Source of the DNA: Rhizomys pruinosus
Taxonomy: Eukaryota; Chordata; Mammalia; Rodentia; Spalacidae
Assembly: GCA_009823505.1 (NCBI GenBank)
Contig: VZQC01005922.1
Location: 219,747-283,746 of the forward strand
Reading direction: 5' to 3'
Length of the DNA: 64,000 bases
A program made the position numbers and the translations under genes. Below, one piece after another: positions 45,901-56,407 of this stretch (positions are counted from its first letter, which is position 1; every line of letters starts with the position of its first letter). A model generated the notes under the pieces. That model did not search any database. It was not told where the DNA came from and worked only from the letters and a program-made list of their open reading frames with translations.

Positions 45901-46749
45901 TTGTCATTTTCACTCAGTTTCAGGAATGATTTTATTTCTTTCTCTATCTCTTCCTTGACCCATTCATTATTCAAGAGTGTGTTGTTTAGTCTCCATGTGC
46001 TCTTGTACGCATTAGGGTTTATCCTGGTGTTGTTGTTGAGCTTTATTGCACTGTAGTCTGATAGAATGCATGAAATTATTTCAGTCTTTTTGAATTTGTG
46101 GAAGTTTCCTCTGTGTCCCAGTATGTGGTCGATTTTGGAAAATGTTCCATGGGGTGCTGAGTAGAAAGTGTATTCTCTGGTATTAGGGTGGAATATTCAA
46201 TAGATGTCTGTGAGGTCCATTTGGTGTATCATAACGTTCAGTTCAGATTTCTCTCTGCTTATTCTTTGTCCTGTTGACCTGTCCAAAGGACTCAGTGGGG
46301 TATTGAAATCCTCTACTATGAGTGTACTAGGGTTAGTGTGTGACTTGTGGTCCTGGAGAATTGTCTTTATAAAGTTTGTTGCACCAGAGTTTGGGGCATA
46401 TATACTCATAATTGTGTAATCTTCTTGGTGAATTGTTCCTTTGATAAAAATGTAATGGCCTTCTTTGCCTCTTCTGATTTCTTTTACTTTGAAGTCTATT
46501 TTGTCTGATACTAAAATAGCAACACCTGCTTTCTTTTTGGTACCATTTGCTTGGAATATTTTTTTCCATCCCTTCACTTTAAGGTGGTGCCTGTCCTTGA
46601 AGGTAAGATGTGTTTCTTGTAGACAGCATATCGATGGATTCTGTTTCCTAATCCATCTCGCCTGTCTATGTCTGTTGATTGGGAATTTAGCCCATTAATA
46701 CTTAAAGTTACCTGATAGGTTTGTGGCTTCCTTTTGCCTTATTATCCTT
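42950..46749 (-). pseudogene. L1 ORF2, near full length, frameshifted
   Basis: ORF2 is the endonuclease/reverse transcriptase. Endonuclease segments lie at 46577-46197 (ILVSDKIDFK, SIYAPNSG, EDFNTPLSPLDRS). A 737-codon open frame (45338-43125) covers the reverse transcriptase ([36 protein letters not shown]) and most of the C-terminus with [18 protein letters not shown]. Total span is about 1,270 codons, normal for the family. Defects: the start ATG is changed, stops or frameshifts between 45338 and 46197, and a frameshift near 43130 that changes the last residues. The catalytic FADD is intact, but no single protein is encoded. Confidence 0.92.
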
Positions 46750-46793
46750 ATTATCAGTTTTTGTTTTAGGTTTTCTACTTCTGCAGTTCTGCT

Positions 46794-47985
46794 TTATTGA
46801 TTTCTCTTTCTAGGTGCCCTGGAGATCGCTGCTCCTTTCTTCTGTCCTTTGAATTGCTTGAAGTATTTTCTGAAGGCTTGGTTTTTCCCGGACATGATTC
46901 TTTCAACTTGTTTATGTCATGGAAGTCTTTTTCTCTCCCTTAACTATAATCAACCATTTTGCTGGGCTTATGTAAACCTGGGTTGGCATCTATTGTCCTT
47001 CAACACTGTGGGACTGCTTTGTCCCACGTCTTTCTTGCTTTCATGGTTTGATCCTAGAAGTCACTTGTAATTCTGGATAGGTTTCCCCTTATAGGTCACT
47101 TGTGTTTTTCTCTTTGGCTTTAAGGATTTTTGTCTGGCTTCTTTGGGTGTTCTAGCATTTTAACTATGATGTGGCATGGAGATTTCTTTTCTGCTCTGTC
47201 TGTTTGTTTTGGAGTTCTGTGTGCTCTTGTATTTATATTTGTTTGTCTTTTTTTAGATTGAGGAAGTTTTCATCCTTTTATTCTGTTGAAGATCTGATCA
47301 ATACCATTCTCTTGGGATTCTTCTCCTTCCTCTATTCCTATGATGTGGAGGTTTGATCTTTTCATAGTGTCCCACAGTTCCTGGTTGTTCCACTTTTGTG
47401 TATTTTTAAATTTTTCATAATCTTTACTTGAGGTTTTTAGTCGTTCTGTGTTATCTTCCAGGTCTGCTATTTTTTGTTCTGCTTCCACCATTCTGCTTCT
47501 GAGGCTTTTTCCATCATTTCCTCTTGATTGGATGAGTGTTTGATTTCCTTTTTCATTTTGTCTTCTGATTTCTTTAGTATTTCCACTTCCTTTTGGAGCT
47601 TCTCAATCTCTTCCTGTAGCTCTTTGCTTTGCTGCTTGGTTTCCTTATCTTTTCCAGCATGGGATCTTTTCAGTGTTTCTACTTCCTTCGAGAGTTTGTC
47701 ATTCTCTCTCTCTAGGTCCTTCTTGAGTTCTTCATTCTCTTTTCTTAGTTCTTTGATTTGCTCTTTATAATCTTGTAGTTCTTTAAGTATGTTCTCAATT
47801 GTGTGTCTGATATCTGTGTCCTGAGCCATCCCCAGGGTGATCCCACTGTAGGAATCTTCCGTAGGGTTGGTAGAGCTTGGTGCAAGATTATCCTGCCCCT
47901 TTCCCATATTGTCTCTTCTTCGCATTCCTGGCATATAGGCTTCTCCTTGCCTGTATTCCAATGTGAGTCCCAAATGTCTCTTCAC
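46794..47985 (-). pseudogene. L1 ORF1, frameshifted
   Basis: The N-terminal 172 codons (47985-47467) are open: LTLEYRQGEAYMPGMRRRDN, then a long Glu/Lys coiled coil (KELRKENEELKKDLEREN and EEIEKLQKEVEILKKSEDK heptads) that makes the ORF1p trimer. The initiator reads GTG where the copy at 1689 has ATG. The C-terminal RRM/CTD half (47491-46800) is in shifted frames with many small indels. It ends 45 bp before ORF2. Confidence 0.9.
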
Positions 47986-48267
47986 TGTGTTGAAGGCTTG
48001 CTTTGCTTGCCTCCTTCTGATGCCTTTGTAATCCAGTTGGCGGGGGGGGGGCGGGTGGGTGCTTGCTCTTTAGCCTGCTCATACAACCCTACTTTTTATA
48101 CCAGCTGGGAGGATAACTCCGCTGCCACAGCCACAAAAGCCAATTAAGCCAAAGACAACTGGATTAATGGATTAACTAGATTAAGTCAAACAAGAATCAG
48201 CCTTGCTGAAGCACCCAGCTCCTACCTACCTACCTGGGCTTGCTTCAGCTGGTCTCAGGAGATCTCC

Positions 48268-49794
48268 ATGTTGTCTTATTTTTAATACTGCATAGAACTC
48301 CATTGTGTAGATGTTCCACATTTTCTCTATCCACTCGTCAGTTGACTGACATTTGGGTTGGTTCCAGCTTTTCCCTATTGTGAACAGAGCTGCAATAAAT
48401 ATAGCTGTGCATGTATCTCTGTGGTAAGAACAGTCTTGAGGGTATATACCCAGGAGTGGTATGACTGGGTCAGGTGGTAAGCTCATTTTCAGTCTTCCAA
48501 GGGTTCTCCACACTGCTTTCCATAGTGACTGTACAAGTTTACATTTCCACCAGCAATGGATGAGTATTCCCCTTTCCCCACAACCTCTCCAGCACTTGGT
48601 ATCATTTGTTTTCTTGATACTAGGCAGTCTTATCAGAGTGAGATGATATCTTAAATTGGTTTTAATTTGCGTTTCCTTAATTATTAGCTATGTTGAACAC
48701 TTTTTAAGATGTTTCTCAGCCATCTCTAATTCCTCACTTGTGAAGTCTCTTTTTAGCTCTTTGCTCCATCTTTTGAGTGATTCAATTTTTTCCTTTATTC
48801 TTTGTTTTTTGAGTAGTTTATAAACTCTGGAAACCAATGCTTTGTCAGATGTGTCTTCGGTGAAGGTTTCCTCCCACTCTGTGGGATTTCTCTTCACTTT
48901 CTTGATTTTTTTTTTTTGATGTACAGAAGCTTTTGAGTTTAATGAGGTCCCATTTTTTAATTGTTGACCTTAATTCTTGTGCAGCTGCTGTCTGATTTAG
49001 GAAGTCTTTTCCTATGCCTATGTCTTGAAGTCTGCTGCCAACTTTTTCTTCTATCACCTTCAGAGTTTGGGGTTTCACGTTGAGGTCTTTGATCCATCTG
49101 GAGTTTGACTTTTGTACCGTGTGAGTGGTAGGGGTTTAATTTCATTTTTCTACAAGTGGTGATCCAATTCTGCCAACACCACTTGCTGAAGATGCTCTCT
49201 TTCCCCCATTTTGTCTTCTTGGCACCCTTGTCAAATATGAAGTGGCTGAAATTGTATGTGCTCAAGTTTGGATCTTCAGTTTTGTTCTGTTAGTCAACAG
49301 GTCTGCTTTGTGCCAGTACCAAGCTGTTTTTATGACTATAGCCATGTAGTGTAGTTTGAAGTCTGGGATAGAGACCATTCCCAAATTGCTCTTTTCACTC
49401 AAGGTTGCTTTGGCTATTCGGGGTCTTTTGTTTTTCCAAATGAAATTAAAGATTTTTTTCCAAGCCTGTGAAGAAACTCTTGGGGATTTTAATTGGGATT
49501 GCATTAAATCTGTACAACAGTTTGGGTAGAATGGACATTTTTATTATATTAATTTTCCCAATCCATGAGCATGGGAGGTTTTTCCATCTTCTGATGTCTT
49601 CTTCAATTTCCTTCTTCAGAGGTTTAAAAAATTTTTTTGTAGAGATCTTTGGTGTCTTTAGTTAGATTTGTTCCTAGGTATTTTATTGTTTTCGAGGCTA
49701 TTGTAAGTGGGAATCTCTCCCTGTATTCCTTCTTCAGTTGCTTGTTGTTGGTGTAAAGAAAGGCTACTGATTTTTCTAGGTTAATTTTGTATCT
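48268..49794 (-). mobile_element. Host L1 (second half), antisense ORF2
   Basis: Continuation of the L1 started at 42245: ORF2 C-terminus back to the thumb region. Broken frames contain [35 protein letters not shown] and KMSLPPDPVIPLLGIYPQD. Confidence 0.88.
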
Positions 49795-50150
49795 TTGTCT
49801 TGTGTGGCTGGCAGGGTGGAGTTGCCCTGCTACCTGGGAGTAAAGGTGGGCCTGTTAAATCATTGTCTGTTGTGGCTGTCAGGGCTGAGTCTCCCTTCTA
49901 GCTGCTATTAAAATTGGGCCTGTTGCCACTGTGAGACTTGAGTGTACAGGGCTTAGAGCAGGGACTTCCCAGGACCACCTGAAGCACAGGTAGGAGCTGG
50001 GCACTTCAGCCAGGCAGATTTTAGGCTAGATCTACTCTTGGCTGGTTGGATAACTGATTCCTTGGTTTGTTGGATTAAAATGCCTTCTATTGGTTTCTGC
50101 TTTGGAAGTCCTCAGGACATGATCTGAGTTCTTCTTTGTTTTAACATCCC
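49795..50150 (+). mobile_element. L1 5'UTR monomer sequence, opposite orientation
   Basis: Sense monomer-like sequence: GGGCCTGTT repeats at about 49848 and 49916, GACTTCCCAGGACCACCTG, and 'gagctgggcacttcagccag', matching the L1 promoter unit near 17.4 kb. It abuts antisense ORF2 at 49794, so it may be an inverted 5' end of the same L1. Confidence 0.7.
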
Positions 50151-50456
50151 ACCCTCATCACCTTGAATTTTTAAACAAAAGACTTTTGTCATTTTCTTCA
50201 AATATCTTCAGTCCCAGCACTTCAGTGACCAAAGCATTTGTTTTTACAATAATAATGATGTATATTTTCTCTTTGATCAGGATAATGAGGAAAGTAAGTA
50301 ATGTTCTCAAATTAATACTAGAGATAATTCTCCCTTTAACTATAGCCATTGGAAGATATGAAAGAATGTTTAAAATTTAATTAACTTTATAATCTCAAAA
50401 TCTTCTGCTCAAAGAAAAATTATCTCTAAAATTATGTGAATGAATATTATACAAAT
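50151..50456. other. No recognised feature
   Basis: AT-rich sequence of about 300 bp. Confidence 0.35.
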
Positions 50457-50470
50457 GAAAAATGACACTC

Positions 50471-50725
50471 GGGGCTGGAGAGATGGCCTAGCGGTTAAGA
50501 GTGCCTATCGCTCTTACAGAGGACCTGGGTTTGATCCCCAGCACCCACATGGCGGCTGAGAACCATCTGAAGCTCCAATTCCAGGAGAACTCCAGTTCCA
50601 GGGGAATCTGAGACCCTCTTCTGAACTCCGCGGCATTGCACGACACGGGTGCACAAACCTACATGCAGACAGTACATTCATACACATACAGAAATAAATA
50701 AAATTAATTAAAAAAAATTAAAAAA
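50471..50725 (+). mobile_element. B2 SINE (17-bp-duplication subfamily), young
   Basis: A box TGGCCTAGCGG, B box 'gggtttgatccccagc', 17 bp duplication, A-rich tail. A perfect 14 bp TSD GAAAAATGACACTC lies at 50457-50470 and 50726-50739. Confidence 0.97.
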
Positions 50726-50739
50726 GAAAAATGACACTC

Positions 50740-51750
50740 AAGACATTATTACAGCAATCATGCATTTTAACAAATCTCCTGAACATGTCTGCATCAGTTT
50801 TTGATTATTAAATATTTTTACTATAATAGTGTCAGTTTGCCCACAACCCGTCAAAGATATTTAATGATTTACTGGCCATTTACACTGCTTGACATGATGC
50901 TCTTTGACGAATGTCTTCCATTGCACCAGTATTCTTTGCAGAGTTCATGTTCAGCCAAAGCATTTGGCTGATATTCGGTGTTGTGTGGGGTACTTCCTGA
51001 GGAGATGTGAACAAATATCTGCTCACCCCAGATAAGGAGCCAAGACATGCCAAAATAAAGACACCACCAAAGTCCAACTTGGTGTATTGGGGTCCTTACC
51101 AGAGTGTGGATGAGGGGTTACTTAAAAGGGCAGAAATGATTCACAGATAGCTGTATTACCAAAAGCCCACCCCAGCATGGGTGACAGCTCATATATGCTC
51201 AGGAATAGAGGGACCTAGTGAATCTGGTCAGTTTCAGGGACATCTCTGAAGCTAGTTCGTTACTTCCTGAGCTCAATGAGCTTTGCAGTGGAATGGAATG
51301 TTTCACCTCCCCTCAGAACATCCTGCTGTGCATCTTTAGAACACCCTGCTGTGTGCTTCCCTTTCAACATCCAGGATCTTATGGAGCTTCCCTCCAAGAT
51401 CTTATGGAGCTTCCCTCCAAGAGTAGATGTCTTACATCAGAGGACATTGCCATACAACATTTGGTCACCATGAAGTTGGTCATTTTTATTACCAGCTTTG
51501 GCTTCATCCACGTTCAACTTTCTGTTTTAACATGTTCCTTTTATATTGTATGGGTTGCATTTTATGGATTTGATCAATAATATCAAAAATATTTGTGCAC
51601 AATATTCTTAGCCCCTTAACATAACATCTCAAACACAGCAAGTCCCACAAGACACCACAGTGCATCCACCTAGAGAACCATGGTAAAATTAGAAACCTCA
51701 CTCTTGTGCTGAAACCCAGAGTATAAGGCAGGTCTGGTAGGAATTTACAG
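50740..51750. other. Probable LTR remnant and unassigned sequence
   Basis: 51040-51200 ('agacaccaccaaagtccaac', 'ccccagcatgggtgacagct') looks like a common rodent LTR-type repeat that I cannot name. A 23 bp unit GATCTTATGGAGCTTCCCTCC.. is duplicated at 51375 and 51398. Confidence 0.4.
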
Positions 51751-53151
51751 TGTTGGTGGAGTGAGTGTACTCTACCCTTGTACTCTTGTTGGTGGAGTGA
51801 GCGTACTCTACCCTTGTACTCTTGTTGGTGGAGTGAGTGTACTCTACCCTTGTACTCTTGTTGGTGGAGTGAGTGTACTCTACCCTTGTACTCTTGTTGG
51901 TGGAGTGAGTGTACTCTACCCTTGTACTCTTGTTGGTGGAGTGAGTGCACTCTAACCCTTGTACTCTTGTTGGTGGAGTGAGTGCACTCTAACCCTTGTA
52001 CTCTTGTTGGTGGAGTGAGTGCACTCTACCCTTGTACTCTTGTTGGTGCAGTGAGTGTACTCTACCCTTGTACTCTTGTTGGTGAGTGAGTGTACCCTAC
52101 TCTTGTACTCTTGTTGGTGCAGTGAGTATACTCTACTCTTGTACTCTTGTTGGTGGAGTGAGTGTACTCTACCCTTGTACTCTTGTTGGTGCAGTGAGTG
52201 TACTCTACCTTTGTACTCTTATTGGTGGAATGAGCGCACTCTACCCTTGTACTCTTGTTGGTGGAATGAGTGTACTCTACCCTTGTACTCTTGTTGGTGT
52301 AGTGAGTGTACTCTACCCTTGTACTCTTATTGGTGCAGTGAGTATACTCTACTCTTGAACTCTTGTTGGTGGAGTGAGTGTACTCTACCCTTGTACTCTT
52401 GTTGGTGCAGTGAGTGTACTCTACCTTTGTACTCTTATTGGTGGAATGAGCGCACTCTACCCTTGTACTCTTGTTGGTGGACTGAGTGTACTCTACCCTT
52501 GTACTCTTGTTGGTGGAATGAGTGTACTCTACCTTTGTACTCTTATTGGTGGACTGAGTGTACTCTACCCTTGTACTCTTGTTGGTGGAGTGAGTGTACT
52601 CTACCCTTGCACTCTTGTTGGTGCAGTGAGTGTACTCTACCCTTGTACTCTTGGTGCAGTGAGTGTACTCTACTCTTGTACTCTTGTTGGTGGAGTGAGT
52701 GTACTCTACCCTTGTACTCTTGTTGGTGCAGTGAGTGTACTCTACCTTTGTACTCTTGTTGGTGGACTGAGTGTACTCTACCCTTGTACTCTTGTTGGTG
52801 CAGTGAGTGTACTCTACCTTTGTACTCTTGTTGGTGGACTGAGTGTACTCTACCCTTGTACTCTTGTTGGTGGACTGAGTGTACTCTACCCTTGTACTCT
52901 TGTTGGTGCAGTGGGTGTACTCTACCTTTGTACTCTTATTGGTGGAATGAGTGTACTCTATCCTTGTACTCTTGTTGGTGGAATGAGTGTACTCTACCCT
53001 TGTACTCTTGTTGGTGCAGTGAGTGTACTCTACCTTTGTACTCTCATTGGTGGAGTGAGTGTACCCTACCCTTGTACTCTTGTTGGTGGAATGAGTGTAC
53101 TCTATCCTTGTACTCTTGTTGTGCAGTGAGTGTACTCTATCTTTGTACTCT
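51751..53151. repeat. 36-bp minisatellite, about 39 units
   Basis: The unit reads TTGGTGGAGTGAGTGTACTC followed by TACCCTTGTACTCTTG. Because 36 is divisible by three, reading frames run through the array: one plus frame (52055-53206) is open for 383 codons of a 12-residue repeat (SECTLPLYSCWW), another is open for 251 codons, and a minus frame for 148. Variant units (GGTGCAG, GGTGGAATGAGCGC, ACCTTTG) are ordered, with a variant block repeated 216 bp apart (52231 and 52447). I see no start context, homologue or promoter, so this is a VNTR and not a gene. Confidence 0.95.
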
Positions 53152-53326
53152 TCTTTGTAGTTATCCTGTGTGTGGTGAATGTGAACGACTGATAGTGGAA
53201 AGCTGATGAATGAACAGATTTGGATGATGTGACAATGTTCAAAAAGCTTCAGGCATTCTCTATGTTGTCTTCTCTGGTGGAGCAGCCAGCAGAAGTCACT
53301 CAGTCAGGATAATTTCATTCAATAAT

Positions 53327-53515
53327 TTACATTCCAGAGTCTCTGAATCCCAGCAGTAACTCTGACTTCTGTATTCCCAGGATTTCTATATTAGACCTTT
53401 CCCATTCCTTACATTGAATTCCTCCTTCACATTCTCATGACAGCATTTGTTCTTTTTCAGATGTATCAGCATTTTCCAGATCTCATTGTTGATGAAGCAC
53501 AGTTATTCATTGGTC
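53327..53515 (+). repeat. Inverted duplication A, left arm (189 bp)
   Basis: The complement of 54594-54782, same length, with two mismatches noticed by eye. It is not a SINE I recognise. The 1,078 bp between the arms holds SINEs and simple repeats. Confidence 0.93.
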
Positions 53516-53833
53516 ATTAATCTTCCTTTACTTTTTTTGGAAGCATATTCCATTATGCTAATTCTACAACATAAACACACATTAAAGACTGGTATCCTAT
53601 TTCTACTCTAAAACCTACTTCCTTACTATGAAATTTTTATATCCCTGACTGATGTTATCTTGTAGACCCCTTCCTAAGAGACCTTGCTCTGTCTCTGTGT
53701 ATGACCCCTCCAACTTATGCAACAGACCTTTATATAATGGAATCTAATTAGGTGTAAAAGGAAAGGACCATAGTGTAATTCCTTTATTTTCATTCTCTTT
53801 CTGATTCATTCACAAATATATTTGGCTGCTGAG
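53516..53833. other. No recognised feature
   Basis: About 320 bp of the loop between the inverted arms; no repeat or coding signal. Confidence 0.35.
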
Positions 53834-53923
53834 CAGCACTCAGGAAGCAGAGGCAGGTGGATCTCTGTGAGTTCCAATCTAGCCAGAGCTACATAGTGAG
53901 ACCATGTCTCAAAAAAAAAAAAC
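53834..53923 (+). mobile_element. B1 SINE, truncated
   Basis: 'ggaagcagaggcaggtggat' to CATGTCTCAAAAAAAAAAAAC. Confidence 0.88.
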
Positions 53924-53925
53924 AG

Positions 53926-53983
53926 AAAAGAGAGAGACAGGAGAGAGAGAGAAAGAGAGAGAGAGGAGAGAGAGAAGAGATAG

Positions 53984-54038
<55 letters not shown>

Positions 54039-54045
54039 AGAAAGA
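53926..54045 (+). repeat. (GA)n/(GAAA)n microsatellite
   Basis: Grown from the B1 poly(A) tail: GAGA units, then about 15 GAAA units. Confidence 0.96.
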
Positions 54046-54098
54046 AACTACCTAACTACTTGGTTATACCATGTGGTATGCACAAAAAAAGAAACAGT

Positions 54099-54268
54099 TG
54101 GGCTGGCAAGATGACTCAGAAGACAAACGTACTTGCCACCAAGCCTGATGTCCTGAGTTTGATTCCTGGGATTCACATGTTAGAAGGAGAAGACTGACTC
54201 CTCTAATTTGTCCTTTGACCTCCACATGATGCTGCAGCATGTGCAGACTACCCACAAGCAAATGACTC
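54099..54268 (+). mobile_element. B3 SINE
   Basis: 'gggctggcaagatgactcag' head, 'ctgagtttgattcctggg' B box region, 'tgacctccacatgatgctgc' body. Confidence 0.75.
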
Positions 54269-54290
54269 CAGAAAAGTATTCTAACATACA

Positions 54291-54421
54291 GCCAGGCACT
54301 TGGGGGGTAGAGACAGCCAGATTTTTGTGAGTTCAATGCCAGCCTGGTCTACATAGCCTGGTCTACACAGTGAGTTCTAAGACAGCTGGGACTAAAGGGA
54401 GACCCTGTCTCAAAGACCAAT
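54291..54421 (+). mobile_element. B1 SINE
   Basis: 'agccaggcacttgggggg' to CTGTCTCAAAGACC, with a short internal duplication (TGGTCTACATAGCC/TGGTCTACACAG). An (AT)n tract follows to 54452. Confidence 0.88.
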
Positions 54422-54452
54422 ATATATACATATATATATATATATGTATAGT
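54421..54452 (+). repeat. (AT)n microsatellite
   Basis: TATATACATATATATATATA at the tail of the B1. Confidence 0.9.
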
Positions 54453-54539
54453 TTCATAAGTCATTATTATTATAAAGACCTCTTCTTTTTCATAGAAACT
54501 TTGTGATTCTGAGCTACAAAAGAATACCTTTTTGATTTT

Positions 54540-54593
54540 GTTTTGTGAGATCTTCCTGCCTCTGCCTCACAACTTCTGGGATTAAAGTTGTGA
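54540..54593 (-). mobile_element. B1 SINE fragment
   Basis: 'gagatcttcctgcctctgcc..cttctgggattaaag', ending exactly where the right arm of inverted duplication A begins. Confidence 0.75.
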
Positions 54594-54782
54594 GACCAAT
54601 GAATAACTGTGCTTCATCAACAATGAGATCTGGAAAATGCTGATACATCTGAAATAGAACAAATGCTGTCATGAGAATGTGAAGGAGGAATTCAATGTAA
54701 GGAATGGGAAAGGTCCAATATAGAAATCCTGGGAATACAGAAGTCAGAGTTACTGCTGGGATTCAGAGACTCTGGAATGTAA
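54594..54782 (-). repeat. Inverted duplication A, right arm (189 bp)
   Basis: The complement of 53327-53515. Confidence 0.93.
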
Positions 54783-54824
54783 CAACTACGCCCTGCATAA
54801 AGAATACAATTTTTAAACATTTTT

Positions 54825-54965
54825 TTGCAGGGGGGAGGAGGGTGTCTCACTGTGCACTCCTGGCTGGCCTCGAACTAGACAGGGCTGGCCTAGAACGCAC
54901 AAAGGTACACCTGCCTCTGTCTTCTGAGTCCTGGAATTAAGGGCATGGGCTACTATGGCCAGCCC
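54825..54965 (-). mobile_element. B1 SINE, diverged
   Basis: 'gtgtctcactgtgcactcc', 'cctggctggcctcgaact', 'attaagggcatgggctac'. Confidence 0.75.
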
Positions 54966-55171
54966 TAGAAGATTTTTAAAAGTTTAATTTTATAGTACAA
55001 AATTGTATCTATATATTTAAATAAGCTCCTGCACATTAGGCCAATGATAACATTGTCTTATTATTCCTATCTATCTTCAGGTAGCAAAGAACTTAGATAA
55101 CTGAATTGATACTTGAATTTTTGGTTTTCTCTTCATCTTCTATTGCATTAAGACATTTAAAGAATAATGTT

Positions 55172-55405
55172 AGGGCTGGGGGCTAAAGGGATGGCTCAAT
55201 GGTTACGAGCATTGGCTGCTGCTCCACAGGACCCAGGTTCAGTTCCCAGCACCCACGTGGCAGCTAACAACCATCAGTAGTTGACGTTCCAGAGGATCTG
55301 ATGCCCTGTTCTGGTCTCTGCATGCATGTGGTACAGTTGCATACATGCAGGCAAAACACTCATACACATATAATTAAAATAAGTAAATAAAAAGATTAAA
55401 AGTTG
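55172..55405 (+). mobile_element. B2 SINE, older type
   Basis: 'aagggatggctcaatggtta', 'caggttcagttcccagcacc', 'gcatacatgcaggcaaaaca', AATAAAA tail. Confidence 0.92.
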
Positions 55406-55407
55406 CT

Positions 55408-55620
55408 TGACTGGTCTACATAGCAAGTGGGGCCACAGGGAGGCCCCGTCTCAAAAAAGGGGGAGGAGCCACGCATGGTGGCACTTACTTTTAATCCTAG
55501 CACTTTAGAGACAGAGGCAGGCAGATCTATGTGAGCTACAAGCCAGCCTGGTCAATATAGTGACTTCCAGGCATGCTGCGAGTAGGAAGACTCTGTCAAA
55601 ACAAAACAAAACACAAACAA
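55408..55620 (+). mobile_element. B1 SINE fragment followed by a B1
   Basis: 55408-55460 is a B1 3' end ('ctggtctacatagcaagtgg' to GTCTCAAAAAAGG). 55467-55620 is a longer B1 ('cgcatggtggcacttacttt' to CTGTCAAAACAAAACAAAAC). Confidence 0.85.
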
Positions 55621-55755
55621 TATAAAAAGGGGGAGAAGTAAAGAGTGTATCTAGGATAAGTTAGGGAGGAGAGAACAGGGCAAATATGATCAAAATACAT
55701 CATACATTGTAATGTATGAAACTGTCAAATGAATAAATACTATTTCCAAAAAAAG
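55621..55755 (+). mobile_element. Old L1 3'UTR fragment
   Basis: 'gaggagagaacagggcaaat' and 'atcatacattgtaatgtatg' with an AATAAA tail resemble older murine L1 3' ends. Confidence 0.5.
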
Positions 55756-55764
55756 GCTGAGCCT

Positions 55765-55877
55765 GGTCTACATGGTGAGTTCCAGGCCAGCCTGGTGTAT
55801 ATGGTGAGTTCCAGGCCAGGCTGGTCTACATGGTGTACATGGTGAGTTACAGGTTAGCTTCAGACTGTGCCTCAAAA
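55765..55877 (+). repeat. B1 body with triplicated segment
   Basis: The B1 piece CTGGTCTACATGGTGAGTTC..GGCCAG occurs three times in tandem (unit about 32 bp, slightly diverged) before CTGTGCCTCAAAA. Confidence 0.85.
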
Positions 55878-55888
55878 TAGAGAGAGAG

Positions 55889-56064
55889 AGGCTGGAAGGA
55901 TGGCTCAGTGGTTAAGATATCTTGCTGCTTTGCAGAAGATCCAAGTCCCAATTTCTCTTCCACACCACTGGTTCACAACCAATTATGACTCCAGATCCAG
56001 GGGATCCAACACACTCTTGTGGCTTTCAAGGATATCTACACTGGGGTGTACATAATACACATGC

Positions 56065-56066
<2 letters not shown>
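55889..56066 (+). mobile_element. B2 SINE, older type
   Basis: 'aaggatggctcagtggttaa' A box, a degraded B box, 'gatccaggggatccaacaca', then an (AT)n tract. Confidence 0.85.

Positions 56067-56121
<55 letters not shown>
56067..56121 (+). repeat. (AT)n microsatellite
   Basis: About 27 AT units at the 3' end of the B2. Confidence 0.97.
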
Positions 56122-56129
<8 letters not shown>

Positions 56130-56169
56130 AATAAATAAAAAATTCCTGAAGTTAAAAAAGATTACTGGA

Positions 56170-56393
56170 TGGGGGCTGGAAAGATGTCTCATCAGTTAAG
56201 AGCACTGGCTACTCTGGCAGAGGACCCAGGTTCAGTTCCAAGCACACACATGGCAACCAACAACTGTCTGTAATTTCAGTTCCAGGGGATCTGACACCCT
56301 CTTCTGACTTCCACAGGCACTGCATGAGATGGGTGCACTTAAATACATGCAGGCAATACACTGATACACATAGAATAAAAATAAAATATTTTT
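56170..56393 (+). mobile_element. B2 SINE, older type
   Basis: 'gctggaaagatgtctcatca', 'caggttcagttccaagcac', 'tgacaccctcttctgacttc', AATAAAAATAAAAT tail. A 14 bp TSD AAAAGATTACTGGA lies at 56156-56169 and 56394-56407. Confidence 0.96.
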
Positions 56394-56407
56394 AAAAGAT
56401 TACTGGA

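Larger units (their letters stand above)
42606..48267 (-). mobile_element. Near full-length L1, nested in another L1
   Basis: The most complete L1 in the window: 3'UTR (42640-42949), ORF2 (to about 46749), ORF1 (46794-47985) and part of the 5'UTR (47986-48267, with the complement of a TATA-like 'ctttttataccag'). Flanks ATGTTGTCTTTTTTTAAT (42588-42605) and ATGTTGTCTTATTTTTAAT (48268-48286) form a target-site duplication differing by about one base, so the insertion is fairly young. Confidence 0.93.

Noticed and set aside
51504..51950. Minus-strand 148-codon frame with HSLHQQEYKGRV repeats
   Set aside because: Same minisatellite read on the other strand.
51751..53151. CRISPR-like array
   Set aside because: Units are directly contiguous without unique spacers, and the DNA is a rodent genome.
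52055..53206. 383-codon frame as a repeat-protein gene
   Set aside because: It is the translation of a 36 bp minisatellite; two other frames are also long and no start context, promoter or homologue is visible.
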